Positions 9,105 to 18,000 of a stretch of 64,000 nucleotides of DNA are shown here, piece by piece. Source of the stretch: Gamsiella multidivaricata (taxonomy: Eukaryota > Mortierellomycota > Mortierellomycetes > Mortierellales > Mortierellaceae); NCBI RefSeq assembly GCF_025024155.1, contig NW_026251767.1, positions 1 to 64,000 on the forward strand, written 5' to 3'. The notes beneath the pieces are model-generated. The model was not told the DNA's origin and searched no databases. It was given only the letters and a program-made list of their open reading frames with translations. Positions within the stretch are counted from its first letter, which is position 1, and the number at the start of each line of letters is the position of its first letter. Position numbers and translations under genes: made by a program.

Positions 9105-9893
9105 ATGGTGACTACTCAAAGCTCGCGCACGACCTTCACAACGAAGATTCCTACCATAACAACTACTTTTACCACAGAGACAACACTCACCCTTAGTTCA
9201 AGTCAGACTTCTATCACCCCTTTAGGCAACAATTCCTCAACTGATGCAACAAAAATACCATTCCTAGGTCAACCTACTCTTGAAGGGGCTTACAAATACA
9301 TAACTATCATCCTCATTTCCTCTGTTGCCTTTCTTGTCTGCTTCACGATTTTCGCGATAATAACATGCCGAACTATCAGGTCAAATAACAAAAAAGATCG
9401 GGCCACAAAACTCGCCTCTATCAGAAAAGACGGAAACCTTCAGAGGAACAATTCCTCAAGTTCCCTTAACAGCAATCAAAGAAGCATCGATAGTGTCATT
9501 CCATTAGCTTACATGCCTCAGGCAAGAGCCAAGAATCATCTTGTCAGAGCACTCTCTGATCATGAAATACATTGTTTCTCTGAAGATCGTCGATCTACTA
9601 CAGACTACAACGGTGATCAAGACAACACATATAACATGTACCTCCGGAAAAATGAACAACTACGACAAAGCCCCTCACGTCGTAGCAGCTACGATACTTC
9701 CATTGGATCAATTGGGAGAAATGTTGAAGTTCATCCACAAGTCCATCCCTTGTCTCCAAATCGGTCACGCAAGGCTAATGACAAGAGACATCAGAATCAA
9801 GCAGTTGATCTACTCGGAGATGATACACACACATATAGTGTCATACGTCCGTCCAAACTATCCGCGGGTCGATACAACCGAGAATCCGACTAG
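9105..9893 (+). CDS. Single-pass membrane protein with Ser/Thr-rich N-terminus
   Basis: From the ATG at 9105 the product is 262 residues. Residues 1-62 are strongly Thr/Ser-rich (TTFTTKIPTITTTFTTETT) and would be heavily O-mannosylated if extracellular. Residues 66-88 form one membrane helix (ITIILISSVAFLVCFTIFAIITC). Arg/Lys residues follow at once (RTIRSNNKKDR), so positive-inside places the C-terminal 174 residues in the cytosol. That tail is polar, with Ser runs (NNSSSSLNSNQRS, SPSRRSSYDTS) that look like phosphorylation regions. No cleavable signal peptide precedes it, suggesting a type III topology. The layout recalls fungal wall-stress sensors (Wsc/Mid type), but no WSC cysteine domain is present. 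Confidence 0.6.
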   Translation: MVTTQSSRTTFTTKIPTITTTFTTETTLTLSSSQTSITPLGNNSSTDATKIPFLGQPTLEGAYKYITIILISSVAFLVCFTIFAIITCRTIRSNNKKDRATKLASIRKDGNLQRNNSSSSLNSNQRSIDSVIPLAYMPQARAKNHLVRALSDHEIHCFSEDRRSTTDYNGDQDNTYNMYLRKNEQLRQSPSRRSSYDTSIGSIGRNVEVHPQVHPLSPNRSRKANDKRHQNQAVDLLGDDTHTYSVIRPSKLSAGRYNRESD

Positions 9894-10025
9894 CAAACAG
9901 TTCGCTAACAATAGGCTACAACGCGTTTATTTCGATGAGCTTCCATTTGAACTTGATCCTTGAGATTCTGAAAACAAAAATGATGAAATTAAAAGAAGAG
10001 TTAGTTGACAGAAATGTAACATAGA

Positions 10026-10775
10026 TCAACTCCTCCTCCAGATTCTTAACAATGAGATCTTACTGTTAGCTGTCATCGCCGAGTTTGATATCCATCCACT
10101 TTTTTGTTCAAAAATTGCCCACTTTTCAGCTACGGCACCTTTAACATTCTTAGAGTTTCCACATAAAGTAATCTCAGCGTCTCCTAATGACGAACCACGA
10201 CTATCATCGCCTTCTTGAACGGTAGATTTCTTTTCTTCTGGTTTCCGCTGGGCGCTTCCTGAAGAAACTTTCAACCCTTCAAGTTTCACCATCAACATTT
10301 CGGTAATTGGGTCTGAGGGCTGCTGCCTTTTCAATTTCTCTATGTAGGTGTCTTGAGTAATCTTCATCCTGAGATACTTTATACAAGTCCTCAAGTCCCT
10401 CTGCCTTCTTTCCTCCTCATCCGTGGTCATTCGAATTTCACACCCATCAACAATTGGCTCGTCTGATGAATAAATCTTTACCTCGGACGCTACCACATTC
10501 ATCCTTTGAACGAGCTGTCCATGATCTATATATGTATGAATAGCGTAATCCCCAGAGACCTCTAATGTCTCCCAAATAAGACCTGTCTGATTAAGAATGC
10601 TCGGGAATGGCTTTCCATTCTTACGAGACCATCGAATCGTAACAAGACGCTTATCGGAACACAATTGGCAGAGGACAACTGTCCAGCTTGGATTACTCTC
10701 CAAAACTTCTGGACCTTGCAGCACTAAGACCTGGAGTCCCGACGTAGGTAAGATAACCCAATCTGTTGAGACCAT
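10026..10775 (-). CDS. Unrecognised protein
   Basis: The first ATG in frame is at 10775 (MVSTDWVILPTSGLQVLVLQ), giving 249 residues. The frame also runs upstream without an ATG. The N-terminal half looks like a beta-rich domain (VVLCQLC, LVTIRWSRKNGKPFP, LEVSGDYAIHTYIDHGQLVQRM). The middle is helical and charged (TTDEEERRQRDLRTCIKYLRMK). The last 80 residues are polar, and there are no membrane segments. The C-terminal end may continue in an unrecognised exon. A GAGCGCCGCATTTTA box lies about 120 nt upstream of the ATG. I do not recognise a family. Confidence 0.5.
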   Translation of the reverse strand: MVSTDWVILPTSGLQVLVLQGPEVLESNPSWTVVLCQLCSDKRLVTIRWSRKNGKPFPSILNQTGLIWETLEVSGDYAIHTYIDHGQLVQRMNVVASEVKIYSSDEPIVDGCEIRMTTDEEERRQRDLRTCIKYLRMKITQDTYIEKLKRQQPSDPITEMLMVKLEGLKVSSGSAQRKPEEKKSTVQEGDDSRGSSLGDAEITLCGNSKNVKGAVAEKWAIFEQKSGWISNSAMTANSKISLLRIWRRS

Positions 10776-10858
10776 GATAATAGATGATAAACTTGACTGA
10801 CCGGTATAGAAAATTTCGGTGCTCAAGGCGACTTAATAAAACACGTTCTTCTTGGCCT

Positions 10859-11151
10859 AACCCTTAAAACATCATTTCAACCTGATCATTGAAATGAGCG
10901 CCGCATTTTAGCACAACTAGACACAAAAGCAACGTAGACAGAGAAGCTGCTTCAGCTTGAGAACTATATCACCTCAACCCTGAAATGCTTTACTCAACAT
11001 CCAAACCCTTTTAACGTCATTTCAACCTTTTCCTTGTTATGAACGCCGCATTTCACCACAACTTAACGCACAAGAAAGGTAGATAGAGGAGCTGCTTCAG
11101 CTTGAAAACTATAATACCTCAATCCTGAAATACTGCACTCGACATCCACAA
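10859..11151. repeat. Two tandem ~145-bp repeat units
   Basis: Unit 1 starts at about 10859 (AACCCTTAAAACATCATTTC) and unit 2 at about 11004 (AACCCTTTTAACGTCATTTC). Both contain CGCCGCATTT..CACAACT, GAGCTGCTTCAGCTTGA.AAC and CC.CAA.CCTGAAAT, diverged by roughly 20%. They fill the space between the divergent genes at 10026-10775 and 11159-11768, so each unit may supply promoter sequence to one of them. Confidence 0.6.
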
Positions 11152-11158
11152 TTACTAA

Positions 11159-11768
11159 ATGAATAACGAAAGGTATTAGATCTCAACTTATAGAGCAGTT
11201 ACTAGAGGATACATCTCCTTATCATTAAACTAATTCTATACCTAGACCTACCCCAAGGGTGTTTAGAGAACATCCGGATGTCATCTTTCCACCGAAATTC
11301 ATCTACAACATACTGTCAGAGACTCCCGAGGAAAACAAGCATATAACATGTAATTACATAAAAGACACGAATGTCTATCTCAAGTCTAGAGCCATCCTGA
11401 CGTACAATCGAGAAGATGGAGATAATCCGGAGATTCTTCCCTGTTATAGAGTCGAATTTCACGCTTGCGTTCTCGAAGGAAAATACAAAAATCTAAGTGT
11501 TCTTGTTACAAAACTCTTTTATCCACCGGTTATTAACCCACTCAACAACGTCTATCTCGATACCGGTATGATCGTCCAAGTGTCAGGAACGCTTTCGGCT
11601 CACTCACATACCCCGAGAGGCATCACAGCTTTTTTCTATTTAGAAGCAGATGTCATCAAACGAGACATCTGTTTTAGCGAAGCCAGAAAAGAACATCATA
11701 ACCAGCGACTTGTTAGAGATCCACAATGCACGCTTAATACATCGAAACTTGGGGAATTCCTGTGTTGA
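11159..11768 (+). CDS. Unrecognised beta-rich protein with mini first exon
   Basis: Exon 1 (11159-11172, MNNE plus AG) and exon 2 (11267-11768) join in phase 2 across a 94-nt intron (GTATTA ... TTTAG), giving 171 residues (MNNEREHPDVIFPPKFIYNI...). The central part alternates like an OB-fold or beta-barrel (YRVEFHACVLEG, LSVLVTKLFYPP, VYLDTGMIVQVSGTLSA, ITAFFYLEADVIKRD), but no signature residues identify it. There is no signal peptide or membrane segment. The mini first exon with a phase-2 intron is the arrangement seen in the minus-strand genes between 0.3 and 5.1 kb. Confidence 0.5.
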
Positions 11769-11783
11769 ATAAAACAGTGCAAA

Positions 11784-11796
11784 GAGCCGCAATTTT
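11784..11796 (+). promoter_or_regulatory. GAGCCGCAATTTT box upstream of the F-box gene
   Basis: It lies 75-90 nt upstream of the ATG at 11872 and matches the GCCGCA box found before other genes of this region. Confidence 0.35.
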
Positions 11797-11871
11797 ACGC
11801 AATCTAAATGATCTCTTATTTTAAAAAGGAAGAATTATCTTGACACAAGAACAGTTTCTTTAATCAACCTC

Positions 11872-13371
11872 ATGGATCTACCAGAAATAAGGCTGAACAT
11901 TGGCCTCTTCCTCACCGAGCATGACCTTGCATCCTGCGTCCTCGTTAACAAAATGTGGTACCACACTTTCCTCCCATTTCTCTACTACAATTGTGACACG
12001 GGAGTGTCCTACCATGCACAACACTGGACTTCTTTCAAGAATTATCTACAACACACACGTAACCTAACAGTTTCATACAACACGCTCAAGACAAGAAAAG
12101 ATCAGGATCTATTTCTGCAAGAATGCACCAACTTACGACAGCTACATCTCAGGCCAGCGCATTTGAACACAAAGTTCTTCCTCAAACTCATTCATCAAAA
12201 CCCACTACTTCGACGATTGGATATCTCAGTTGGCGAGGTGACACAATTGCACACAACTGATCCGTTAACAATCGCGTCTTCTGACTGTATGGCCAATTTT
12301 CCGGAAATCCTTGCCCAATCATGCCCACAATTAACTGAGCTTGGATTAGACATGATGCTCCACATTGACTCCGAGAAACAATTCTACAAGAGCTTCGCAA
12401 GAAACTTTATGCACAAACTCACAAAACTAGAATGGGGTTGGTTCAGGTCGAGCCAGGTGGACATTTCACCATGGATAACGAGAGAAAACAACAACGACAT
12501 CTGTGATGCTGCTTTCCCAGAATTAAAACAGTTAGCTGTATTCATCTGCGTAATCGACATACCACATCCTTAGGTCCAAGAACTGGTGTTGTTTGAAAAC
12601 TGTCCGAAACTTGAAGTTCTATCCTGGTTCTGGGATCCAACCCCACTTTTCGGTCCTGCAACCTTAGACCGCACACAAGAAATCCATTCGTTCATCACGA
12701 CACTTTGCAGCTTCATAACAAACAGCTGGTTAAAACTCCATTCAATAACTCTAGCTATGACGAGAGACGACCATTATCTCTTCGAAGACGAACAAGTTTC
12801 TCGAGTACTGATGAGTTTCAGGAATCCTATTAGACAATTCACATTGAAAAATGGCAATCCATGCACGACACTAACATGGCAAGCATTACGCATGCACTTG
12901 CATACAATCGAATCTATCTACATAAGCAGTAATACAGGAATGCAACTCAGTAGCTTAGAAATCCAAGAAGTCCTCTCTTCAGGTCAACGTCTCATCGACT
13001 TTCGCCACAACTCTGTACTAGACGTAATGGATGTAACCAAGGACATGATTCAATGGCCACGTTCCATTCCTTCCGAATTTTACTTAAAAATCAACTTGAT
13101 GAGACATCCGCACGACCACTTGTTGAACTTTGCCGTTTTTTCTCAACTCACAAAGTTGACAGAGCTTCAAGTTTTACATCTTACACACCGAGGAAATGGG
13201 CCAAAATATGGCATGGATCCAGCCCAATATTTATATGATCCAACATTTCCTGAATGTTCTTCTTTCGATGGCCTCTATTCCAGTTTCATTGAAATACGCA
13301 ATCATCCTTTAGGCAAGAGGCTGCTATTAATTTGGCCAGGCCTTGAAAGTTGTCATTGGTTTAACCTCTAA
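11872..13371 (+). pseudogene. F-box/LRR-like protein interrupted by one in-frame TAG
   Basis: One uninterrupted frame of 500 codons begins with an F-box-like helix set (LPEIRLNIGLFLTEHDLASCVLVNKMW) and continues with repeated Leu-rich stretches (LRQLHLRPAHL, LLRRLDISVG, LTELGLDMML, LEVLSWFWDP, LHSITLAMT, LTELQVLHL). This is the layout of fungal F-box proteins that recruit substrates to SCF ubiquitin ligases. Codon 234 (12571-12573) is TAG, after IDIPHP. The same frame continues directly with VQELVLFENCPKLEVLSW, another Leu-rich repeat, so sequence identity is unbroken across the stop. There is no second frameshift. It is either a recently disabled gene, a polymorphic null allele, a base error, or a readthrough gene. 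Confidence 0.65.
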
Positions 13372-13445
13372 ATAAATTTATTTGGTCTTGCAAGTTGTCA
13401 TTGCTTTAACCTCTTAATAAAATCTGTTGCTCAAAAAGTGGACAT

Positions 13446-14370
13446 TCACGATAAATATTCCTTCAACCACCTCTGCAAATCCAAAAGAGTTTGTTTTCTA
13501 ATGTCACGCCTTCGGGTGTACAGCTGTTTCTCAAATTCCGAATGAAACAACAACAATGTGTGAACACTATTACTTTCGATGTCATCTGAAGCTTGGCCAA
13601 CTCTCATATCCAACCAAACAATTTGTGACTCCAAAAGTCGAATTGTTTTCGAGATAGTAGTCCTTATATCATCCACAGTGATTTTTTTTTTCGACTTTCT
13701 CGACCTGATCTGAGTAATATCCTTCTAATCCAGACGATCCGGAACTGGCTGAGTAATATTCGCATGTAACATCAGGCAGCTCAAAAGGAATATCGTCCTT
13801 CTTATTAATTTTAACCTCCATCGGACGAGGAAACTCATTACTTTTCTTCTGATTTACATGGGCTGGTTCCTGCACTGTCCTTAATTCAGCTCCAGAAAAT
13901 TCATTCCATGACACCTTCGAAACGCTTTCCGTGTTAAACGTGTCAAACAAATCGTACCCCCCGACACTAGTGTCGCTCTTTTCGTCTTGAGAATCAAAGC
14001 AACGCTTTAAAGACACGGTTCTCTGCGGTGGATTATCCGGAAAGGACTTAAACCCCTCGGAGTACGATGCGGAATCTTGAACTGACGACTGAATCTCCTT
14101 AATACGACTAACGCTTGACTCAAGATCTTCTGAAAGCCCATGAATGATTGGAGTTCCTGGAATACAATCGTCATCAGATTTGGACATAATGGGCGAAAGT
14201 CTTGGAGTCAACATTCCAGTACGCGTTCGCACTCGACCAGCCCGACGAGGCCCTGTTCTAGATGACGCTGAAAGAGACCGCGGACGAACTTCGCTTTCAA
14301 GAACAAATGAGACAGACACCTCCTTCGGTGTTAACGATCCAGGTTTAGAGAGAGTAGAAGAGCAAGCCAT
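13446..14370 (-). CDS. Unrecognised Ser-rich protein split by a frameshift at a poly-A run
   Basis: The upstream frame starts at 14370 (MACSSTLSKPGSLTPKE, 39 nt below a TATA box) and ends at 13669 in EKKNHCG. A second frame covers about 13446-13685 and encodes a helical, coiled-coil-like segment (TTISKTIRLLESQIVWLDMRV ... EFEKQLYTRRRDIRKQ). The two meet at a homopolymer of ten A (ten T on the plus strand, 13682-13691). Removing or adding one base joins EKVEKK to ITVDDIRTT. Together they would make about 305 residues. The first part is S/P/T-rich with Arg-rich RRAGRVRTRTG and Ser-Pro sites, so it is probably intrinsically disordered. I cannot tell a real mutation from a homopolymer length error. 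No family is recognised. Confidence 0.5.
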
Positions 14371-14408
14371 TTTTGTTTTTAGATTCATTCCAAATTCCGA
14401 GATTCAAC

Positions 14409-14418
14409 CTTTATAGAC
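14409..14418 (-). promoter_or_regulatory. TATA box GTCTATAAAG
   Basis: The minus strand reads GTCTATAAAG, 39 nt upstream of the ATG at 14370. The ATG at 14388 would be only 21 nt away, so 14370 is the better start. Confidence 0.5.
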
Positions 14419-15425
14419 TGCCCGAGTTTGTTGTGAAAAATTGTGGCCATTAGAGGAAAATTGTGGCACGAGATAAGAATGAGCTAGATGAGCTTTTCAG
14501 AAACTCCAGCCTCTTAACATTCCTCTCAAAAAAGATAGAAAGGCCAAATCGTATCCAAAAATGAAGATTGCCACCCAAACCATCAAACCTGCTTTAATGG
14601 CCTTACTTACCTCTTCATTTGGAACCGCCTTCAATCCTAAAGAGAAAACCGCTCTACTTCGATAACCTTGTAAGAAATAAAGGTTGTCACAATAACGACT
14701 ACTACGGCAGCTGTGGAAATTTACACCGCGGAAATGGATGCGGATTTAATTACTTTGGTAAGGACATCGTCGCGAATCTTGAGTATTGCATCTACCATGG
14801 CTCTGATATGAATATGACAACATGCTTCATCTTTGACAACTACGTGGACAAGTACGACATCAATTACATTATCCAGCGAACTGTGTGGTTCGACATTTAC
14901 AATATCTTTGGACATTCTGGGAAAGGAATGACTTCGCGGGCATGGACTCAAGGCAAAATATGGAGTAATAAGGGCACCTATTCTATTCTTTATGGCGTCT
15001 CAATGGCTCAGGGGGACCATGGCACGCTCCCGACCACTCTACCCACTACTCCATTTTACTGGGATATCGAAACCAACTTAGAAACTTCCTTTTGCATGTT
15101 GCCCTAGGGACGGATAGAAACAAAGCTGCAGAGCGGGGTGTGGACGCCAAGGATGACACAGGCCAGGGATGGAAATAAACAAAGATGCAGAGAGATCTAT
15201 ACGACGAATAAAATCCTCAATTTTGCATGATGGCATGAAATACAGATACCTGATCCAAAGGCAAACCAAACTGCGCCTTTTTACATGAACTTACCATTCA
15301 CCCTAAAAAGGGTTGTAATCATAAACTGCTGTGTATTTTTTAAGCACACACAAAGTATAAATACCTTCTCTATTATCTCTTAATTTCGGTATCACTTTAC
15401 CTTGTCTTGGACTCGATTTGTTATC
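14419..15425. other. Stretch without a confident gene
   Basis: A 14619-15107 plus-strand frame is open but begins without an ATG, and its composition is unlike a typical protein. An ATG near 14561 starts a 34-residue signal-peptide-like ORF (MKIATQTIKPALMALLTSS) that stops before any usable donor. A diverged secreted-protein gene may lie here, but I cannot assemble it. Confidence 0.3.
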
Positions 15426-15947
15426 ATGACTTCCAACAACCACAGAAACTATAACAATAGCAGCAGCAGCAGCAGCAATGGTATTAGGGACACCAACAGC
15501 CTTAGTAAAAAACTCGTTGAGACTGAATTAGACGTAAGAATTGTGATATTTGACTCAAACATTTGGCATTTCATAAAAGTATTCAAACAAAATATAAATA
15601 GTAATGTTAAAAGCATTATTAAATATCATTTTTCGTAACAACGTTAGATGAATCAGGTCGATACGAACCAAGAAGCCGCACCTCCCGCACAGTCCCCAAG
15701 ACTCGCTATGCCTCAGGGACACACCAAGCCGGAAACAAGAACCAGCGGCGCAAGCATCAGCGGCGTAAGCACAAGTTCCAGACAGGATCGGGGAGTTACT
15801 GCCAATCCTGCTGTCATGAACCTATGCTTGTTCAGAGTCAAGATGACCTTCTTAAGCGTGGCAGGACAGAACAAGGGGGAGGAGATGCAGTTTGGGAAAC
15901 AGGGTCAAGAAAGCGTAGATATATTGAAGTTGCTAGATAAGGAATAA
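15426..15947 (+). CDS. Unrecognised low-complexity protein
   Basis: Exon 1 (15426-15533: MTSNNHRNYNNSSSSSSNG ... VETELD) has a GTAAGA donor. A 114-nt AT-rich intron ends in GTTAG, and exon 2 (15648-15947) continues in phase 0 to give 135 residues. The N-terminus is Asn/Ser-rich, encoded partly by an AGC run. The second exon is Pro/Ser/Thr/Gln-rich (PAQSPRLAMPQGHTKPETR), then more hydrophobic. There is no signal peptide or domain. The Tc1 element begins 25 bp after the stop codon, so the original 3' end may have been displaced. The join relies on splice consensus alone. Confidence 0.35.
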
Positions 15948-15972
15948 AAGATACAGAACTACGGGATATATA

Positions 15973-17566
15973 CACTAACTCCGGGAATTGAGTAAATGTT
16001 TTCCGATTTTTCATTCTTCTTATCAGAATAATTTATATGATGGACCCTCCTTTGTGAAATTCAACCATGTTGTAGTGCTGCCTCCAAAGCGTCAAGCATA
16101 GTTCATTTGAACTGCCTACTACATTACTAAAGAAGGTACGAATAAATGTTTGATACCATGTCATTTACTCAATTTCCGGCCCCTGGTGTTTTTATTTCGT
16201 ACTCGGATCTTTCCCCACCAAGTCCCTACCAAGTCATTATTCTCAGTAGCCAGTGTGACCTCCATTAGCGTTCTTCAGCGCCTCAATCCTTCGCGGCATG
16301 CTCTCAATTAGGGTCTGGCAGACTAAAGCCGGAATATTGTTCCATTCGACTTGCAATCGTTCCCACAATTCGATCATTCCTTCAGGAGGCTTAGGATACT
16401 TGGCTAGTTGCCTCTCGAGATGCTCCCAGAGGTGCTCTATCGGATTCATATCTGGAGAGCGTGCGGGCCAAAAGAGCAAGTTGTAGTTCTTTTTCTCGAA
16501 AAATCTCCTTGATACTCCCGCGGTATGCTTGGAGTCATTATCCTGCTGGAAAATCATACCCTGTGGCCGGATCCCATACCACTCTTGCGTCAATGGAACA
16601 CACTCCTCAAGGATCTCGACATACAGCTCAGCATCCATTGTCCCATGGATTTGAGAGATGAAGCCTGGCCCGTCATACGTCATGCAACTCCACATAAAAA
16701 GATGACCTCCTCCGTACTTGAGCGTCTCGTCAACGAGCCGGTCCTGGTCGCCGATTTTTGTGTTCTTCCAAACCCAGACCTTCCCATCGGACCCGTATCG
16801 GTTGGTCCTGGTTTCATCTGTCCATAGAACCCGTTTCCAGTCATCGATAGTCCAATGCTCATACATGCGGACAAAATCCATACGTTCCCTGCGATGATTG
16901 GCGGTCAGTTTGGGGCGCTTGACCTTTCGCATTGCCGTCAGTCCCTCCTCCCTGAAGATCTCTCTGACCCTGTTGGTAGAGATGTTGATGCCCAGTTGCT
17001 CAGAGAGATGCTTCTGCGCATCAACGGCCGTTTTACGATCGCCGTTTGTGATACGTCGTACGATTGCGCGTCGAGTGGTTGGGGATACCTGGCTTCGACG
17101 GCCGGCTTTTGCTGGAGGAATGCTCTGTTTGACTGTTTGCGCAATTTGGGACTGAGAAACAGAGTGCTTCCGAGCAGTCTGTCTTGTGGTCATACCGGAC
17201 TTTAGGTTCTCGATGATAAGACCCTCAACGATGGAACTGAGCTTCTTCATTGCGTAGGAGAGAAAATGATAGAAGGAGCTACAAGCTGTGAGAAACGGCG
17301 AGAATGCAGATGGTAAGGCGAGAAAAGTGTAAACGATTTAAATATTTTGGAATGAGAGGCCGGAAATTGAGTAAATGCAGCAGATAGACAAATACCTTGC
17401 GTTCTCCTTGGAATGATGCCAGAATGATTTCAAACTGTACCATACTGGTTAGACGTAGTAATGCTAATTTGGTAATGAAACGTAAGTTCATACTACCTTC
17501 CGTTTTAAAATTATGGAGCGCCAATGATAAACCGAGAAAACATTTACTCAATTCCCGGAGTCAGTG
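15973..17566 (-). mobile_element. Complete Tc1/mariner transposon with TA target duplication
   Basis: Terminal inverted repeats CACTAACTCCGGGAATTGAG (left, 15973) and the reverse complement of the right end (CACTGACTCCGGGAATTGAG) match in 25 of 26 positions through AGTAAATG. The element is flanked by TA on both sides (15971-15972 and 17567-17568). It encloses one intact transposase (16243-17250). A second, slightly diverged copy of the end motif lies inside each arm in opposite orientation (16162-16181 and 17358-17377), so each arm is itself an inverted repeat of about 200 bp. Confidence 0.85.
16243..17250 (-). CDS. Tc1/mariner-family transposase (DD34E), intact
   Basis: A 335-residue ORF with no stop or frameshift. 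The N-terminal 120 residues hold paired helix-turn-helix DNA-binding segments (TTRQTARKHSVSQSQIAQTV; then ...STNRVREIFREEGL) and a basic linker (RKVKRPKLTANHRRER). The DDE catalytic triad is D145 (WTDET), D237 (QQDNDSKHT) and E272 (PDMNPIEHLWE), with 34 residues between the last two. This spacing is typical of Tc1 transposases, which cut and paste at TA sites. The length is normal for the family. Intact coding capacity and near-identical TIRs suggest the copy is young. A remnant of a different Tc1 transposase lies just outside the right end. Confidence 0.92.
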   Translation of the reverse strand: MKKLSSIVEGLIIENLKSGMTTRQTARKHSVSQSQIAQTVKQSIPPAKAGRRSQVSPTTRRAIVRRITNGDRKTAVDAQKHLSEQLGINISTNRVREIFREEGLTAMRKVKRPKLTANHRRERMDFVRMYEHWTIDDWKRVLWTDETRTNRYGSDGKVWVWKNTKIGDQDRLVDETLKYGGGHLFMWSCMTYDGPGFISQIHGTMDAELYVEILEECVPLTQEWYGIRPQGMIFQQDNDSKHTAGVSRRFFEKKNYNLLFWPARSPDMNPIEHLWEHLERQLAKYPKPPEGMIELWERLQVEWNNIPALVCQTLIESMPRRIEALKNANGGHTGY

Positions 17567-17568
17567 TA

Positions 17569-17746
17569 TCCCAAAGTACAGCTGGGAAAGTATCCAAATC
17601 CGCCAAAAAGCTGCAAGGAGCTATGGGAGAGAATATCAACGGAATGGTACAAGATACCAGTTGATTTCTGCCGGGAACTCATCAGGAGCATGCCGAGGAG
17701 GCTCAGCGCGGTCCATAGAGCGAAGGGCAAGCAAACTAAGTACTAA
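17569..17746 (+). pseudogene. C-terminal remnant of an older Tc1 transposase
   Basis: The plus strand encodes PKVQLGKYPNPPKSCKELWE ... ELIRSMPRRLSAVHR and ends at TAC TAA. The complete transposase ends with ERQLAKYPKPPEGMIELWE ... TLIESMPRRIEALKN. The two are homologous but clearly diverged, and only about the last 55 codons survive. The 5' part, including the DDE residues, is absent; the sequence left of the young element does not supply it. It is a truncated relic in the opposite orientation. Confidence 0.75.
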
Positions 17747-17798
17747 AGAGGTACCATTTTGAATAGAAAAAAAATCTGTTCTTCGTATTCAAGGAGTA

Positions 17799-18000
17799 GG
17801 TGCAAAACTGATTCAATGATGACGGATGGCACAATCGTCATGCAGCAATGGGTGTGCATACTTCTGGCTCCAAAGCAAGCAGTCCTGTTCGTCATTGGAT
17901 GGGCTACATTTGTGGTGAATATGACGATGGCTGAGGCATTGGTTCCTTGTAGGCGAGTGCCAACGCAAAAATCATCGCATCATTGAATCAGTTTTGCACC
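17799..18000. mobile_element. MITE with perfect 23-bp inverted repeats
   Basis: The ends are identical inverted copies of GGTGCAAAACTGATTCAATG plus ATG (17799-17821 and 17978-18000). The 156-bp interior has no coding capacity. TA occurs at both flanks, with one extra base on the right (left ...GTA|GGTG, right CACC|ATA), which fits TA-targeting insertion. It abuts the end of the repeat-protein relic at 18001-18498. Confidence 0.65.

Noticed and set aside
14619..15107. Plus-strand ORF of 162 codons
   Set aside because: It starts without an ATG and has odd composition. The opposite strand and another frame are equally open, so the coding strand cannot be decided.
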